This document shows positions 41,518 through 50,938 of a stretch of 64,000 bases of DNA, in pieces (position 1 is the first letter of the stretch; every line of letters begins with the position of its first letter). The DNA is from a virus. The stretch lies in IMG/VR virus record IMGVR_UViG_3300023174_000124, positions 1-64,000 of that record; one strand, written 5' to 3'. The position numbers were made by a program, and so were the translations under genes. The notes below the pieces were generated by a model. That model did not search any database. It was given only the letters and a program-made list of their open reading frames with translations, and had not been told where the DNA came from.

Positions 41518-42938
41518 AATCTTTCCTCAAGCATTCTATAAAACACTGGATTATATGAAGCAAGTTTTATAGCTTCACTTAAAACTTCTTGTTTTCTATC
41601 AAATAGGGACATAGTTTTATTTTTAGCCCAATCGTAACCTTTAGAAATATTTAGAGCTATGTCTTTAAACACATCAGAGATTTTATTGTAGGCTAATTTT
41701 AGGTGTGGGATTAATCTAGCAATAAGAACAGCTGGTATGACAGAGGTTGCGATACCCATTTTTTTTAAGAAATTAGCTGTTGTTTTAGAGTCTGTTAAGA
41801 TAGTCATTAATAGAATAACAATAAGGACAGGAACTAGGTGCATTAAAGCACCTGTAATAGTAGCCCCTAGAAACACGACTTGTATTAAGACTACTTTAAG
41901 TAAACTCATAGAACAATTAACAGCAAAAAATTTTAAATCATCCATACCCATAATAAAAGAAACCATTTTTTCACTTTTTTCACCTAAGCTATTTAAAGGT
42001 ATCTCTTTTTGTATTTCTGAAACAGGCACTTTGATTAAGTTAGCTACTTCTTCAGGTGTGTCTGCTGCTATTAAAGCACTCGTAAATTTTAACAAAGAAT
42101 AAGGGTCTTTTTTTTGAGCAAAAGAATTTAAGATTTGAATAGTAGCTTTTTGTTGAATATTAACAGGTTTTTTTAGTTTCATACTCAAAAGGTTTTTACC
42201 ATTAAAAAGACCTTTTTCATCTAAATAGGATTTGATAATATTAATGCTCATCCCAATTTTAGAACTTATGTCATTTTTTACTTGATCTAGGTGGGCTACT
42301 AAAACATCAAATTTTAATTTTTCTTGTTTCTCTTCAGGTAGAGACTCAATTAATTCAGGTGTGATAGTCATAGCACTAGCTTGTTTAGTGTTTAAACACA
42401 TTAAACAAGCTCTTCTAAGGTTTTCCCCACCTTTAACTTTGAAGCTCATTTTATATAAATCTAGTATAAGATTTGCTTTCTTTTTCTTAGCGAGACTCAT
42501 TTTAATTTCTTCCTCGTTTTCTTTCTTCCATTTTTTCCATTTAGCATATGAAGGACTATTAGGTTTACTAGGGTCATGTCCCCAGTTTCTTAATGAGATT
42601 TCCCATTTACTCATACCTGTAGAACCAACAGGTTTACCAGGATTTCCACCGAGCATACGACCATTAAACCCATTTTCTTGACTAGCATTATCAAAATCTT
42701 GTGCAGACCAATCTTCAAATGGTTTATCTTTTCTTCTCTTAATACGATGAAAGGAATCATAACCTGATTGTATTTTCCCATTTTGTTTAGCTTCTTCTCT
42801 ATTTAAAGATGCTTCAAGATGGTCAGGGTCTTTGCCCCAATCTTTTAATTCTTTTTCAGACATATTGATAAGACTCTTCCACTTATCATATATCTCTTTT
42901 TTTTCATCATCAGATCGTTCTTTAGCGATGTGTTTCAT
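41514..42938 (-). CDS. Membrane protein with N-terminal phage SRxEA/WGHDP-type domain; paralogue of 40516
   Basis: A 474-aa protein. Residues 15-135 (NMSEKELKDW, LNREEAKQ, SGYDSFHRIKRRKDKP, GFNGRMLGG, ISLRNWGHDPSKP) match the pattern of a small domain common in phage and plasmid proteins; I recall it as DUF6321 but am not certain. The rest is the same membrane protein as 40516. It may show how an adaptor domain was fused to a virion membrane protein before or after duplication. The GAGG site lies beside a 7-bp hairpin. Confidence 0.7.
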   Translation of the reverse strand: MKHIAKERSDDEKKEIYDKWKSLINMSEKELKDWGKDPDHLEASLNREEAKQNGKIQSGYDSFHRIKRRKDKPFEDWSAQDFDNASQENGFNGRMLGGNPGKPVGSTGMSKWEISLRNWGHDPSKPNSPSYAKWKKWKKENEEEIKMSLAKKKKANLILDLYKMSFKVKGGENLRRACLMCLNTKQASAMTITPELIESLPEEKQEKLKFDVLVAHLDQVKNDISSKIGMSINIIKSYLDEKGLFNGKNLLSMKLKKPVNIQQKATIQILNSFAQKKDPYSLLKFTSALIAADTPEEVANLIKVPVSEIQKEIPLNSLGEKSEKMVSFIMGMDDLKFFAVNCSMSLLKVVLIQVVFLGATITGALMHLVPVLIVILLMTILTDSKTTANFLKKMGIATSVIPAVLIARLIPHLKLAYNKISDVFKDIALNISKGYDWAKNKTMSLFDRKQEVLSEAIKLASYNPVFYRMLEERL

Positions 42939-42944
42939 GAAGAC

Positions 42945-42969
42945 CTCATTCGTTATCTATAAGAATGAG
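42945..42969 (-). promoter_or_regulatory. Hairpin over the ribosome-binding site of gene 41514
   Basis: CTCATTC (42945-42951) pairs with GAATGAG (42963-42969) with an 11-nt loop. On the minus strand the 3' arm GAATGAG runs into GTC, so the GAGG Shine-Dalgarno lies mostly inside the stem. Confidence 0.55.
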
Positions 42970-42985
42970 ACATATAAAAGAAAAA

Positions 42986-45900
42986 TCAAATGTGATTAAG
43001 AATAATATTTTTGATTTCAGGCTTAGAAGATAAAGCTATTTTGATAAGTTTATTTTTTATAGATGCTTGTTTTTGTTGTGTCATCTTTTGCATCTGTTTC
43101 TTTAGTATCATCATATCTACTTTAGTTTTTCTTAACTCCAATTTATCTTTTCGAGCTTCAATCTCTTTATCTCTTTCTTTATTCTTTTCTAATCTTCCTT
43201 TTTTCTTATCTTCTAAGTATTTCTCTTTATCAAATTCTAAGTTATCATTGAAATAAGGTTTAAGTTCTTCAAAATCACTCTCTTCAAATTTACTCATTTC
43301 TCTAATCTTTTGTTTGATTTGTTCTTTCTTATCTTCTTTAGAAGTAATATAAATACTAGCTTTCTTATTTGTCTTTGCTTGTTGTTTATATTCTTTTTTA
43401 GCATCTTCATATTGTTCTATGACTTGATCTGTATATTCTTCATCATAGGGGTTATTTTTACTTTTTGCCTTTTTATATGCACTAAGTAATTTTTTAAAAT
43501 CTAAGGTGTCTGTTTTTTTCCTTCCTGTACTTAAAGTGCCTACAATATCCCAAGTTCTATCTCCAAAGTATTGGGTCATACTCAAATCTTCTTTGCTTGG
43601 TTTTTCCTCTTCCTTGACTTTTTTATCTGAAGAAGGTTCGGTCTTCTTTTGTGGTTTTTTATTTTTTAAACTTTGTAAGAGTATTCTAGCTGCAAATACA
43701 GCTTCATCATCGTCTGGTATCTCACTAAATAGTTTACGATTATTATTAACAAAATCTACACTTTCTTCTTCTATTTCTTCATCAGTTAATTTCTTTTTCT
43801 TTTTCTTTATCGTCTTCTTCATCTTCTCTTCTATTTTATCTTGTTTTTCTTCACTTAATTCATCTAACACCATTTCTTGAAAATGTAAGTCTATTCCCTC
43901 TTCTTCACTAAGTTCTTCATCATGTTGTTTAGAGATATTTTTTATTCTTGTGGTTAATTCCTTTTGTTTATCTTTTATTTGTTTCTTATGTTCATTATCT
44001 GTGTTTTTCATAGTATCTTCGTGACTTGAATATTCTTGTGTCTTTTTAGCATTATATTCATTTTCAGCATCTATTTTAGATTGATTATAATCCTCATCTG
44101 CTTTTGTTTTAGCTAATGCCGTTTCATCTTCTAATTGTTTAAGAGCTTTTTCTTTTGCTTTTTCTTTATTCGTTATCTCTATAGGTTTCTTTTGTAAGCT
44201 ATTTAAAGACTTAGTTAAACTTGTATTCTTTTTTTGGGCATCTGGGTTATTGTTAATAATTTCTTTTCTTTTTTCTTCTAGGGATTTCAAGTCCTTTTGT
44301 TTTTCTTCTTCTTTTAATTTTTCACCCTCATCACCTTGATATTTAGGGTCAAGAGCAAGAACTAAATACTTTTCATCTATTTTCTTTTGTTCTCCTTCCA
44401 CATCTAATTCATTTTTGATGATTTCATTTATTTCTTTATCACCTTCTTCTTTTCTTTTTTTGACTCTTGTTTCATGATCAGAATTTAATTTTGCTATATC
44501 TTGAGCTACACCTTCTTCAATTTTCTTTTTCTCAGTTTCATAGTGAGTGTCTATATCTTTCTTTTTATTAGTATAGGTATCTTCAATTTCTTTTTGTTTA
44601 GTAGCATGACTATCATCAATATCTTTGATCTTTTTAGTATGTTCTTCATTTAAAGAAGTCTTTTTCTTTTCATGTTCTTCGACAAGTTTATTCTTTTCTT
44701 CTTCATGTTCTTTATATACTTGTTCTTTTACTTCTTTAGCATCTGCTTCTAATTCACCCGATAGGGATTTCTTCAAGCCATCTAAAGTTTTAGCTGCCCA
44801 TGCTTGTTTAGCGGGATTAGAAGAGTCTTCTGCCAAATCATATACTTCTTCTATTGTATATTTATTACCTGTATCGTCTTTAATTTTGAGAGGTTTTCCA
44901 CCTTCTTGTTCAGGTTTGAATAAGGCTTCTATTTGTTCTCTTTGTTTTTGTTGAGTGATAGTTTTCTTTTTTATATCTTCATCATATTCTTTTTCTATGC
45001 TTTTTAATTTCTCTTTAGCCCAAGCACTATCATCAGGGTCTTTTGATTTAGACATCTCTACTATTTGATCATAAGAGATAGGAGGAGCATCAAATAAAGT
45101 ATCATCTTTGTATTGTTTAGTAGATGCAAATTCTTTAATTTGTTCTTTTTTATCTTTATCTAGTTTTAGTTTTTTAAAAGAATCTAAGGCATTATCTCCT
45201 CTTTCTAAAAGAAGTTTCTCATCTGTATCTAATTCTTTGTTTAAAACCTTACCTAGCAAATCTGTGTCTTTCTCTGTTATCTTTCCATTCATGAACTCTT
45301 TAGTTATCTGTCTTTTTAAACTATCTTCGATGTTTTTATCTTTTAGAAATTCATTTGCTTTGTTTAAAATTTCAATCTTTGATTCATCTCTAGCTATGTC
45401 TTCATAGTTAACACCTAATTTTTTAGCCTTATCCATTAGTTCTTTGTGTTTTTCAAATTCTTCTTTAAAATCCTCTGCTTCACCTACATAGCTATTTTGA
45501 TCTTCTTCTGTAATCTTTTTTCCGTTACCACCTAAAGTTAAAGATACTAATTTTTCAAAGTCTCTGTCTTTTAACTTACCTTTGAGACTAGCCATTTCAT
45601 TTATTAGATTAGGACTTAAAGGAGTACTTACACCTTTAGGTAAATGTTCTTTTAACAAATCTTCAGTATGCTTTATATCTTTTACTTTATTTAAAACATC
45701 AAGAACTTCTTTTCTTTTATCACCATAAAGATCTTCTTTAGTGAGACCTTTCTCTTCTAAGTATTCCTTAGTTTTTTCAGAATCAATAATATCTTTTCCA
45801 AATTTAAGACTGTCTGTCATATTTTGGAATGTTTCCATCATCCCTTTAAACCAACCTTTTTTCTTGGGTTCTGAAGGAGTTTCTAATTCTTCTATTCTCT

Positions 45901-47194
45901 CTTCATAGTAATCACCATAATAATTTTGAGGGTTTTCTACTGTTTCAGACACCATCTCTGCGGTTGCAACTACTATTGCAACTGTCTCACGATTAGCACC
46001 ATTTTCTTTTAATTCTTCTACTATTTCTGTTTGTATTGGACCAGGAAGGTTATTTACGACTGTATTAATATTCTCAAGTGTGGGGTTTTCTCTTACACTC
46101 TTGGCACTTTCATTTAATACTTTACTGATATCTTCAGGGACATGAAAGTAAGCCTCTTCATCATCATTCCATTTTATATCTTTTTCAATATTATCAAAGA
46201 CTTCTGGCATTATATCTTCAAAGTCAAGAAGTTCTTCTTCCATCTCATCATAAGTGTCTTTAGTTCTACTAGCAAAAGTAGCATTAATTTGTTGTTTAGT
46301 TTCTTGAGCTTGTTTCTTTTCTTCTTCATCTAATGCTTTTAGTTTTTGTTCATGCTCTTCTTTTTCTTTTTTCTCTTCTTTTCTATTTTCAATAACACCA
46401 TCACCTACTTCTTCAGCATTAGGTACACCTAAATTTTCAAACATATCTGTAACCGTACCTGCTAAAGTTCCATAAGCAGTATCTTCTATTTCTTGTTCTT
46501 GTTGTTCCTCAGGTAAATCTACAATCTCATCTACTTTAGTGTCTATTTTTTCTTCTAGTTCTTGAGATTTTTGTTCAGCTATACTTTGAGGTGAACCTTC
46601 AACAGCTTTTTCTTTAGGTTGTTCTATTGTTGTTTCTTCACCTCCTTCTTCCTTACCCTTTTCTTTTCCTTTTTCACCAGTTTCTTTTTCATATGTTTGG
46701 GTAATACGATCCATAAATTCTTTTAGTATATTTTTAGAATCTTCAAAGTAGGGGTCGTTTTTATTAGTAGCATGGTTTAGGATAGTGGATATAGCAACTT
46801 CTTTTTGAGCATTAGGATTATCTTTTAAAGCAGGGTTCTTTATTTTTTGTTTGCCTAATTCGGATTTAAGATATGTTTGGAGACCGAAATTACTATAGGT
46901 TTCATTTTTAGCTGCATCATAAACATTTTGGGGGATAGTAGAGGGTGCTTTCTTTTTTTGAGCTTGACCTTCAGCTATTGCTTTATCCATACTTTTATAA
47001 GTACCTTTAGTAGCAGCTAGTTTTTCTATATAAGGCAAAATGTCTTTTCTCATACTAGGATTGAAATAAGCAATCTTGACAAGACCTTTAATTAAATGTT
47101 CTTTGTTATTACTATCAACAATATTAATAATATCTTTTCTTAAATTAGGGTTTTGATATGCAATTTTAATAAGTGATTTTTTAATGTCGTTCAT
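42986..47194 (-). CDS. Very large charged coiled-coil virion-type protein
   Basis: A 1402-aa protein, extremely Lys/Glu-rich, with long coiled coils (strongest about 800-1150, for example EEHTKKIKDIDDSHATKQKE). It has no membrane span. The N-terminus has two copies of a peptide (LIKIAYQNPNLRKDIINIV at 8-26 and LVKIAYFNPSMRKDILPYI at 38-56), and the C-terminus has a weaker one. Related peptides end other proteins here. Candidates are tape measure, internal head protein or scaffold; nothing decides among them. AAGG precedes the ATG, beyond a 7-bp hairpin (47211-47235). Confidence 0.6.
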   Translation of the reverse strand: MNDIKKSLIKIAYQNPNLRKDIINIVDSNNKEHLIKGLVKIAYFNPSMRKDILPYIEKLAATKGTYKSMDKAIAEGQAQKKKAPSTIPQNVYDAAKNETYSNFGLQTYLKSELGKQKIKNPALKDNPNAQKEVAISTILNHATNKNDPYFEDSKNILKEFMDRITQTYEKETGEKGKEKGKEEGGEETTIEQPKEKAVEGSPQSIAEQKSQELEEKIDTKVDEIVDLPEEQQEQEIEDTAYGTLAGTVTDMFENLGVPNAEEVGDGVIENRKEEKKEKEEHEQKLKALDEEEKKQAQETKQQINATFASRTKDTYDEMEEELLDFEDIMPEVFDNIEKDIKWNDDEEAYFHVPEDISKVLNESAKSVRENPTLENINTVVNNLPGPIQTEIVEELKENGANRETVAIVVATAEMVSETVENPQNYYGDYYEERIEELETPSEPKKKGWFKGMMETFQNMTDSLKFGKDIIDSEKTKEYLEEKGLTKEDLYGDKRKEVLDVLNKVKDIKHTEDLLKEHLPKGVSTPLSPNLINEMASLKGKLKDRDFEKLVSLTLGGNGKKITEEDQNSYVGEAEDFKEEFEKHKELMDKAKKLGVNYEDIARDESKIEILNKANEFLKDKNIEDSLKRQITKEFMNGKITEKDTDLLGKVLNKELDTDEKLLLERGDNALDSFKKLKLDKDKKEQIKEFASTKQYKDDTLFDAPPISYDQIVEMSKSKDPDDSAWAKEKLKSIEKEYDEDIKKKTITQQKQREQIEALFKPEQEGGKPLKIKDDTGNKYTIEEVYDLAEDSSNPAKQAWAAKTLDGLKKSLSGELEADAKEVKEQVYKEHEEEKNKLVEEHEKKKTSLNEEHTKKIKDIDDSHATKQKEIEDTYTNKKKDIDTHYETEKKKIEEGVAQDIAKLNSDHETRVKKRKEEGDKEINEIIKNELDVEGEQKKIDEKYLVLALDPKYQGDEGEKLKEEEKQKDLKSLEEKRKEIINNNPDAQKKNTSLTKSLNSLQKKPIEITNKEKAKEKALKQLEDETALAKTKADEDYNQSKIDAENEYNAKKTQEYSSHEDTMKNTDNEHKKQIKDKQKELTTRIKNISKQHDEELSEEEGIDLHFQEMVLDELSEEKQDKIEEKMKKTIKKKKKKLTDEEIEEESVDFVNNNRKLFSEIPDDDEAVFAARILLQSLKNKKPQKKTEPSSDKKVKEEEKPSKEDLSMTQYFGDRTWDIVGTLSTGRKKTDTLDFKKLLSAYKKAKSKNNPYDEEYTDQVIEQYEDAKKEYKQQAKTNKKASIYITSKEDKKEQIKQKIREMSKFEESDFEELKPYFNDNLEFDKEKYLEDKKKGRLEKNKERDKEIEARKDKLELRKTKVDMMILKKQMQKMTQQKQASIKNKLIKIALSSKPEIKNIILNHI

Positions 47195-47246
47195 AAAGAC
47201 CTTCCTATATTCATACTATCTTTATACAAGTATGATTATAGAAAGT

Positions 47247-49388
47247 TTATTTAAGCAATAATTTTAAAATTTGACTTCTTTTATCAGGATTATAATAAGC
47301 GAGTTTAATCAAAGATTCTCTACTAAGACTAGCTTTTTTCTTGGTGCTTTCTTCTGAGTTTAATAACTTACCTAATTCAGATACCCCTTTCATAATCTCT
47401 TCTAATTTCCCTTCGTCAAATTTCCCATCAGTACTTACAGATTTAAAAAGTTCTATAATTGTAGGGTCTACTGTCAATGCACTTTCAAATTTATCTTTAA
47501 CGATCTTATTTATTTCTTTGTCTTGGTCAGCACCTTTCTTATTTATCTTGCTCTTTAATCTCTTCCATTCAGATACTGCCCAATCGTGATGTTTATGAGT
47601 AGAGTCCCCAAATATTTTCTTTAAAGTGTTAAATTTAATTATTCTACCTTCTGGGTTTTCCCAAGTTTCGTTCTTATATTTATCTTCCATGCTTTCTTGT
47701 TCTTTTCTAATTTTACTAATAGCCTCTAAAACTGTTTTTGCATCTTCGGAAGAAATACCTGAGTCTGATTTAGTAGTAGTTCTTTTCTTTTTGTTTATAG
47801 GCGCTTTAGGTTCTCTTTTCTTTTTAGTTTGTTTCATTAGGTCTTCTTGAACATCGTTTACTTCATCGAATGACATTAAAGCCAAATCCCTCTCCAAATC
47901 GGATTCAGTCTTATCTTGAATTGTGGACATATCTAATTGTCCTCTTTGTCTTAAAATCCTATCTTCTTTTTCTTTTTCGCTTTCTTCTTCACCTAATTCT
48001 TCTGGTCCTTCAATAGTGTGTCTTAGGTCTTTTAATTTATTAGTTGCCCAACTATCTCCTTCTTCTTCCATATCTATCATTTCTTTAACGGTAATTCTTT
48101 TTCCATCGGGTGTTTTAAATTTTTTATTCTTAGTTTCTTGGAGTAATAGCTTTTCACGAGTATATTTAGCCCCCATATATTCTTTCTTTTTTTCTTCAAG
48201 AATTTTTTTGGCTCTTTCTTTTTCTTCGATGTCTCCATCTTGAGAAATATCTAACAATTCTTTGATTGTTAAATCATCGCCTAAAATATCATCATCAAAA
48301 GTCTCGTCTTTAAAAAATTCTTTAATCCCCTCATTAGTGGCTTCTTCTTTACCTATGTCTTCATATTTTCTTTCTCTCTCTAATTTTTTAACTAACTCTT
48401 CTTTTTTCTTATTAAATTCTTCTTTGAGTTTAGCTCTTTTTTCACCTTCAGGTGTGTTCTTATAGTTTTGATATACTCTATAAGATAAAGCAAGACCTGC
48501 ACCAATAACAAAAGGAGATGCAACTAAAGCGGTAGCACCACTTACAATACTACTAAGTATACCACCTGTCGCAACAGCTTTAGCTCCTACCGCAACAACA
48601 GGAGCAACAGCTTTAGCTCCTACAGCAACAGGAGCAACAGCAACAGGAGCTACAGCAGAACCTCCTCCTAAAAGACCTCCCACTGAAGAAGCTATCTGAG
48701 CAAAGAGACCTACACCTGCTATTTCTTTTGCACCAATATTTTTAGGTGCAGATGGCTTTAAAACATTTGCAAGTTTATCCAAACCCATTTCTTCAAAAGT
48801 TTTACTTAAGGCTTTTTTCACCCCTGTACCTAATAAACCTTCTGATGCTTTCTTAAATTCTTGATCAACTAATCCTGTTGCTTTCTTTATTCTTTCTCTA
48901 TAGACTTCTTCTTGAGCAGGTCTTAGTTTTTCATCTAAGTATGCTTCAAACTCTGCCCTATCTTTAGGATTAGTAATATCTTTACCTGCACCCTTAAATT
49001 TTTTAATTTCAGATTCTACTTCTCCCTTTAATTTCTTAACTATCTTATTTTGTATCTTTGTGTCTCCACCACCTTCACTTGCACCTTCTTGTTTTTTATA
49101 TTCTTCCGTCACCTTCTTTACAATAGCCTTAGCCCACATCTTATCTTGAGTGGCTAATTCCATTACACGATCCAAACCGATTAAATTACTTGTTTCAGGG
49201 TTCTTCCATTTTCTATCCCCTGCAAATTGTTTCAATTTGTTTGTTGAATTGTCTGCTACTATTCTCATAGCAGCATATCTTAAATCAGGATTTAAATAAG
49301 CAACTCTAATGAGTTTCTTATCCATCTCACTTAAAGGGCGAGATAGAACTAGTTGCTTATCTTCATCTATTGTGCCTTTATATGTCAT
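47247..49388 (-). CDS. Large coiled-coil virion-type protein with central hydrophobic domain
   Basis: A 713-aa protein. Residues about 224-303 are a hydrophobic Ala/Gly/Val region with a repeat (VAPVAVGAKAVAPVVAVGAK) and a probable span (ALVASPFVIGAGLALSYRVY). The flanks are highly charged and helical. Peptides LIRVAYLNPDLRYAAM (26-41) and LIKLAYYNPDKRSQIL (near 693) match those in 42986. The layout of a membrane-active segment between coiled coils fits tape-measure or ejected internal virion proteins. It is 53 bp upstream of 42986 and likely works with it. Confidence 0.6.
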   Translation of the reverse strand: MTYKGTIDEDKQLVLSRPLSEMDKKLIRVAYLNPDLRYAAMRIVADNSTNKLKQFAGDRKWKNPETSNLIGLDRVMELATQDKMWAKAIVKKVTEEYKKQEGASEGGGDTKIQNKIVKKLKGEVESEIKKFKGAGKDITNPKDRAEFEAYLDEKLRPAQEEVYRERIKKATGLVDQEFKKASEGLLGTGVKKALSKTFEEMGLDKLANVLKPSAPKNIGAKEIAGVGLFAQIASSVGGLLGGGSAVAPVAVAPVAVGAKAVAPVVAVGAKAVATGGILSSIVSGATALVASPFVIGAGLALSYRVYQNYKNTPEGEKRAKLKEEFNKKKEELVKKLERERKYEDIGKEEATNEGIKEFFKDETFDDDILGDDLTIKELLDISQDGDIEEKERAKKILEEKKKEYMGAKYTREKLLLQETKNKKFKTPDGKRITVKEMIDMEEEGDSWATNKLKDLRHTIEGPEELGEEESEKEKEDRILRQRGQLDMSTIQDKTESDLERDLALMSFDEVNDVQEDLMKQTKKKREPKAPINKKKRTTTKSDSGISSEDAKTVLEAISKIRKEQESMEDKYKNETWENPEGRIIKFNTLKKIFGDSTHKHHDWAVSEWKRLKSKINKKGADQDKEINKIVKDKFESALTVDPTIIELFKSVSTDGKFDEGKLEEIMKGVSELGKLLNSEESTKKKASLSRESLIKLAYYNPDKRSQILKLLLK

Positions 49389-49392
49389 TTTT

Positions 49393-49869
49393 TTATCCTT
49401 TTAATACTTCTTTAGCAAGTTCTATGGGATAACTTTCAAGTATCATTTTAGAGTATGGACAATTCACTTCTTTTAAGTGAGTTTCTAAGAAGGGAATGTG
49501 ATCTCTATTCTTACTATAAAGATTACAAGCAACTTCACCTGATTTCAAGGTTAAGTCATTTATAGCCTTTAAACAAGCCTTAACTAAATTAGGTTTAAAT
49601 CCTAAAACACCACCATATAATTTAGTTGGCTTGTCAAACATTACACACCCTCTAACTAATGCTTGAGAATATGGACACCCTGTTACTTTTGCTTTATGCT
49701 TAAAAAAAGTTCCAGCTTCAGGATGCTTTAATTCTAAGGTACGAGAGATATCAGTCATATATCTTTCAAGTTTTTTAGTAGCTGTGCTAACATCGTTTTG
49801 TACAGCTTTAGTAAAACCATACATACCATTAGCAGCAACCCTATTTAACATCGCTGTTCTGTTATACAT
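49393..49869 (-). CDS. Hypothetical Cys-containing protein
   Basis: A 158-aa protein with a duplicated motif, TGCPYSQALVRGCVMF and VNCPYSKMILESYP, and seven Cys in all. The N-terminus YNRTAMLNRVAANGMYGF is a basic Ala-type start. The Cys pairs could bind a metal or form disulfides. It lies between virion-type genes (4-bp gap to 47247), so a structural role is likely. Confidence 0.6.
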   Translation of the reverse strand: MYNRTAMLNRVAANGMYGFTKAVQNDVSTATKKLERYMTDISRTLELKHPEAGTFFKHKAKVTGCPYSQALVRGCVMFDKPTKLYGGVLGFKPNLVKACLKAINDLTLKSGEVACNLYSKNRDHIPFLETHLKEVNCPYSKMILESYPIELAKEVLKG

Positions 49870-49871
49870 GA

Positions 49872-50693
49872 TTATTTATGTCCTCCATAATAAAAATAAG
49901 AAGCTAAATCACCTAAGATTTGATGAGCATGAGCAATCTTACTCTCTACCCAATCTTCCATAGGCATACCACTCTGTATTTTATCTCCTAAAACACCTAA
50001 CATATCTTGCATTTCACTGATATGTTGTACACTCATATAATTACCATCTACATCAGCTTGTTGTTCAGAAGCATATCTTCTTAAACCTCTTGCTTTAGAA
50101 CGACATTCTAAAGCTTTAGATTGTAATGCTGTAATTTTATCTCTTACTAGATTTGTTGCTTCATATAAAGCACTAATCCCATTCTTTACAGCAGATGCCA
50201 AATCTTCACTAATTACACCATGACTTAATAATGTATCTACATCTTGAGTGTCTAATGCTGATTCTAAAGAAGAAGCCATTTCTTCACATTGGTCAGCTTG
50301 AGTTAATAAGTCTTCCATAGACAAATTATAATCAAGACTTCCTAATAAATCATCAGCCAATTTACCTTCTTTACTCGCTGTTAAATATCTTTGTTTCAAC
50401 TTAGCTAATCTAATATATCTAGCTGTCTTAACAGGTTCTACTTTACCTTCATTGATTTCTTTAATCTTACCTGCATTACCCTCCCATGCTTTAGCTGCTT
50501 CAGGATTTCCATGTTCTTTAAGATATTTAGGAACATTTACTTTCTTGCCTGTTTCAAAACGACCATATAATTCTTCAGCATCTATTTCATCTGCATATAA
50601 TTCGGACAAGTCTTGTTCTTCATAAGAACCATAATCATGTCTCATCATTAAAGGTTGTGTTAAACTAGCTCTTCTACGATTACTATTTCTCAT
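49872..50693 (-). CDS. Virion-type protein with conserved C-terminal WVESKI motif
   Basis: A 273-aa acidic helical protein. The C-terminal DWVESKIAHAHQILGDLASY matches a motif that recurs at the ends or in the middle of many large-phage virion proteins (W-x-E-x-K-I-x-x-A). The start is basic (MRNSNRRRASL). It has an acidic segment (DLSELYADEIDAEELYGR). Overlaps gene 50690 by 4 bp. Role unknown; head-associated is a fair guess. Confidence 0.65.
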   Translation of the reverse strand: MRNSNRRRASLTQPLMMRHDYGSYEEQDLSELYADEIDAEELYGRFETGKKVNVPKYLKEHGNPEAAKAWEGNAGKIKEINEGKVEPVKTARYIRLAKLKQRYLTASKEGKLADDLLGSLDYNLSMEDLLTQADQCEEMASSLESALDTQDVDTLLSHGVISEDLASAVKNGISALYEATNLVRDKITALQSKALECRSKARGLRRYASEQQADVDGNYMSVQHISEMQDMLGVLGDKIQSGMPMEDWVESKIAHAHQILGDLASYFYYGGHK

Positions 50694-50938
50694 TTTATTT
50701 TTCTCCTTTGTTCAGCTTCTTCTTGTGCTGATTCAAAGTCTTCAAAGATGTAAGGGTTTCTTTTATAAATAGCTCCTATATCACCTATTTTCATAAATAA
50801 AATAAATTTTATAAAGGAGCTAAAATGTATGATGTTATGAACATCACTTGAACTTAGAGCATCTAAAACTAACCAAAATTCACTATTTAAGTTAATTTTA
50901 TTCTTATGTGGCTTAAAAAATAAACCACATATCTTCAC
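50690..50938 (-). CDS. Small hypothetical protein, GTG start
   Basis: An 82-aa protein starting at GTG 50938, which directly follows the TAA of the peptidase gene, so it would be translated by coupling. It has a hydrophobic central stretch (IIHFSSFIKFILFMKIG), too short and polar for a certain membrane span, and an acidic/basic C-terminus. No family is recognised. It is less certain than its neighbours. Confidence 0.5.
   Translation of the reverse strand: MKICGLFFKPHKNKINLNSEFWLVLDALSSSDVHNIIHFSSFIKFILFMKIGDIGAIYKRNPYIFEDFESAQEEAEQRRKIK

Noticed and set aside
42361-46333. Several plus-strand Ser/Phe-rich frames under the coiled-coil genes
   Set aside because: Antisense of Lys/Glu-rich coding DNA gives long Phe/Ser/Leu frames by composition; no ribosome-binding sites or domains.
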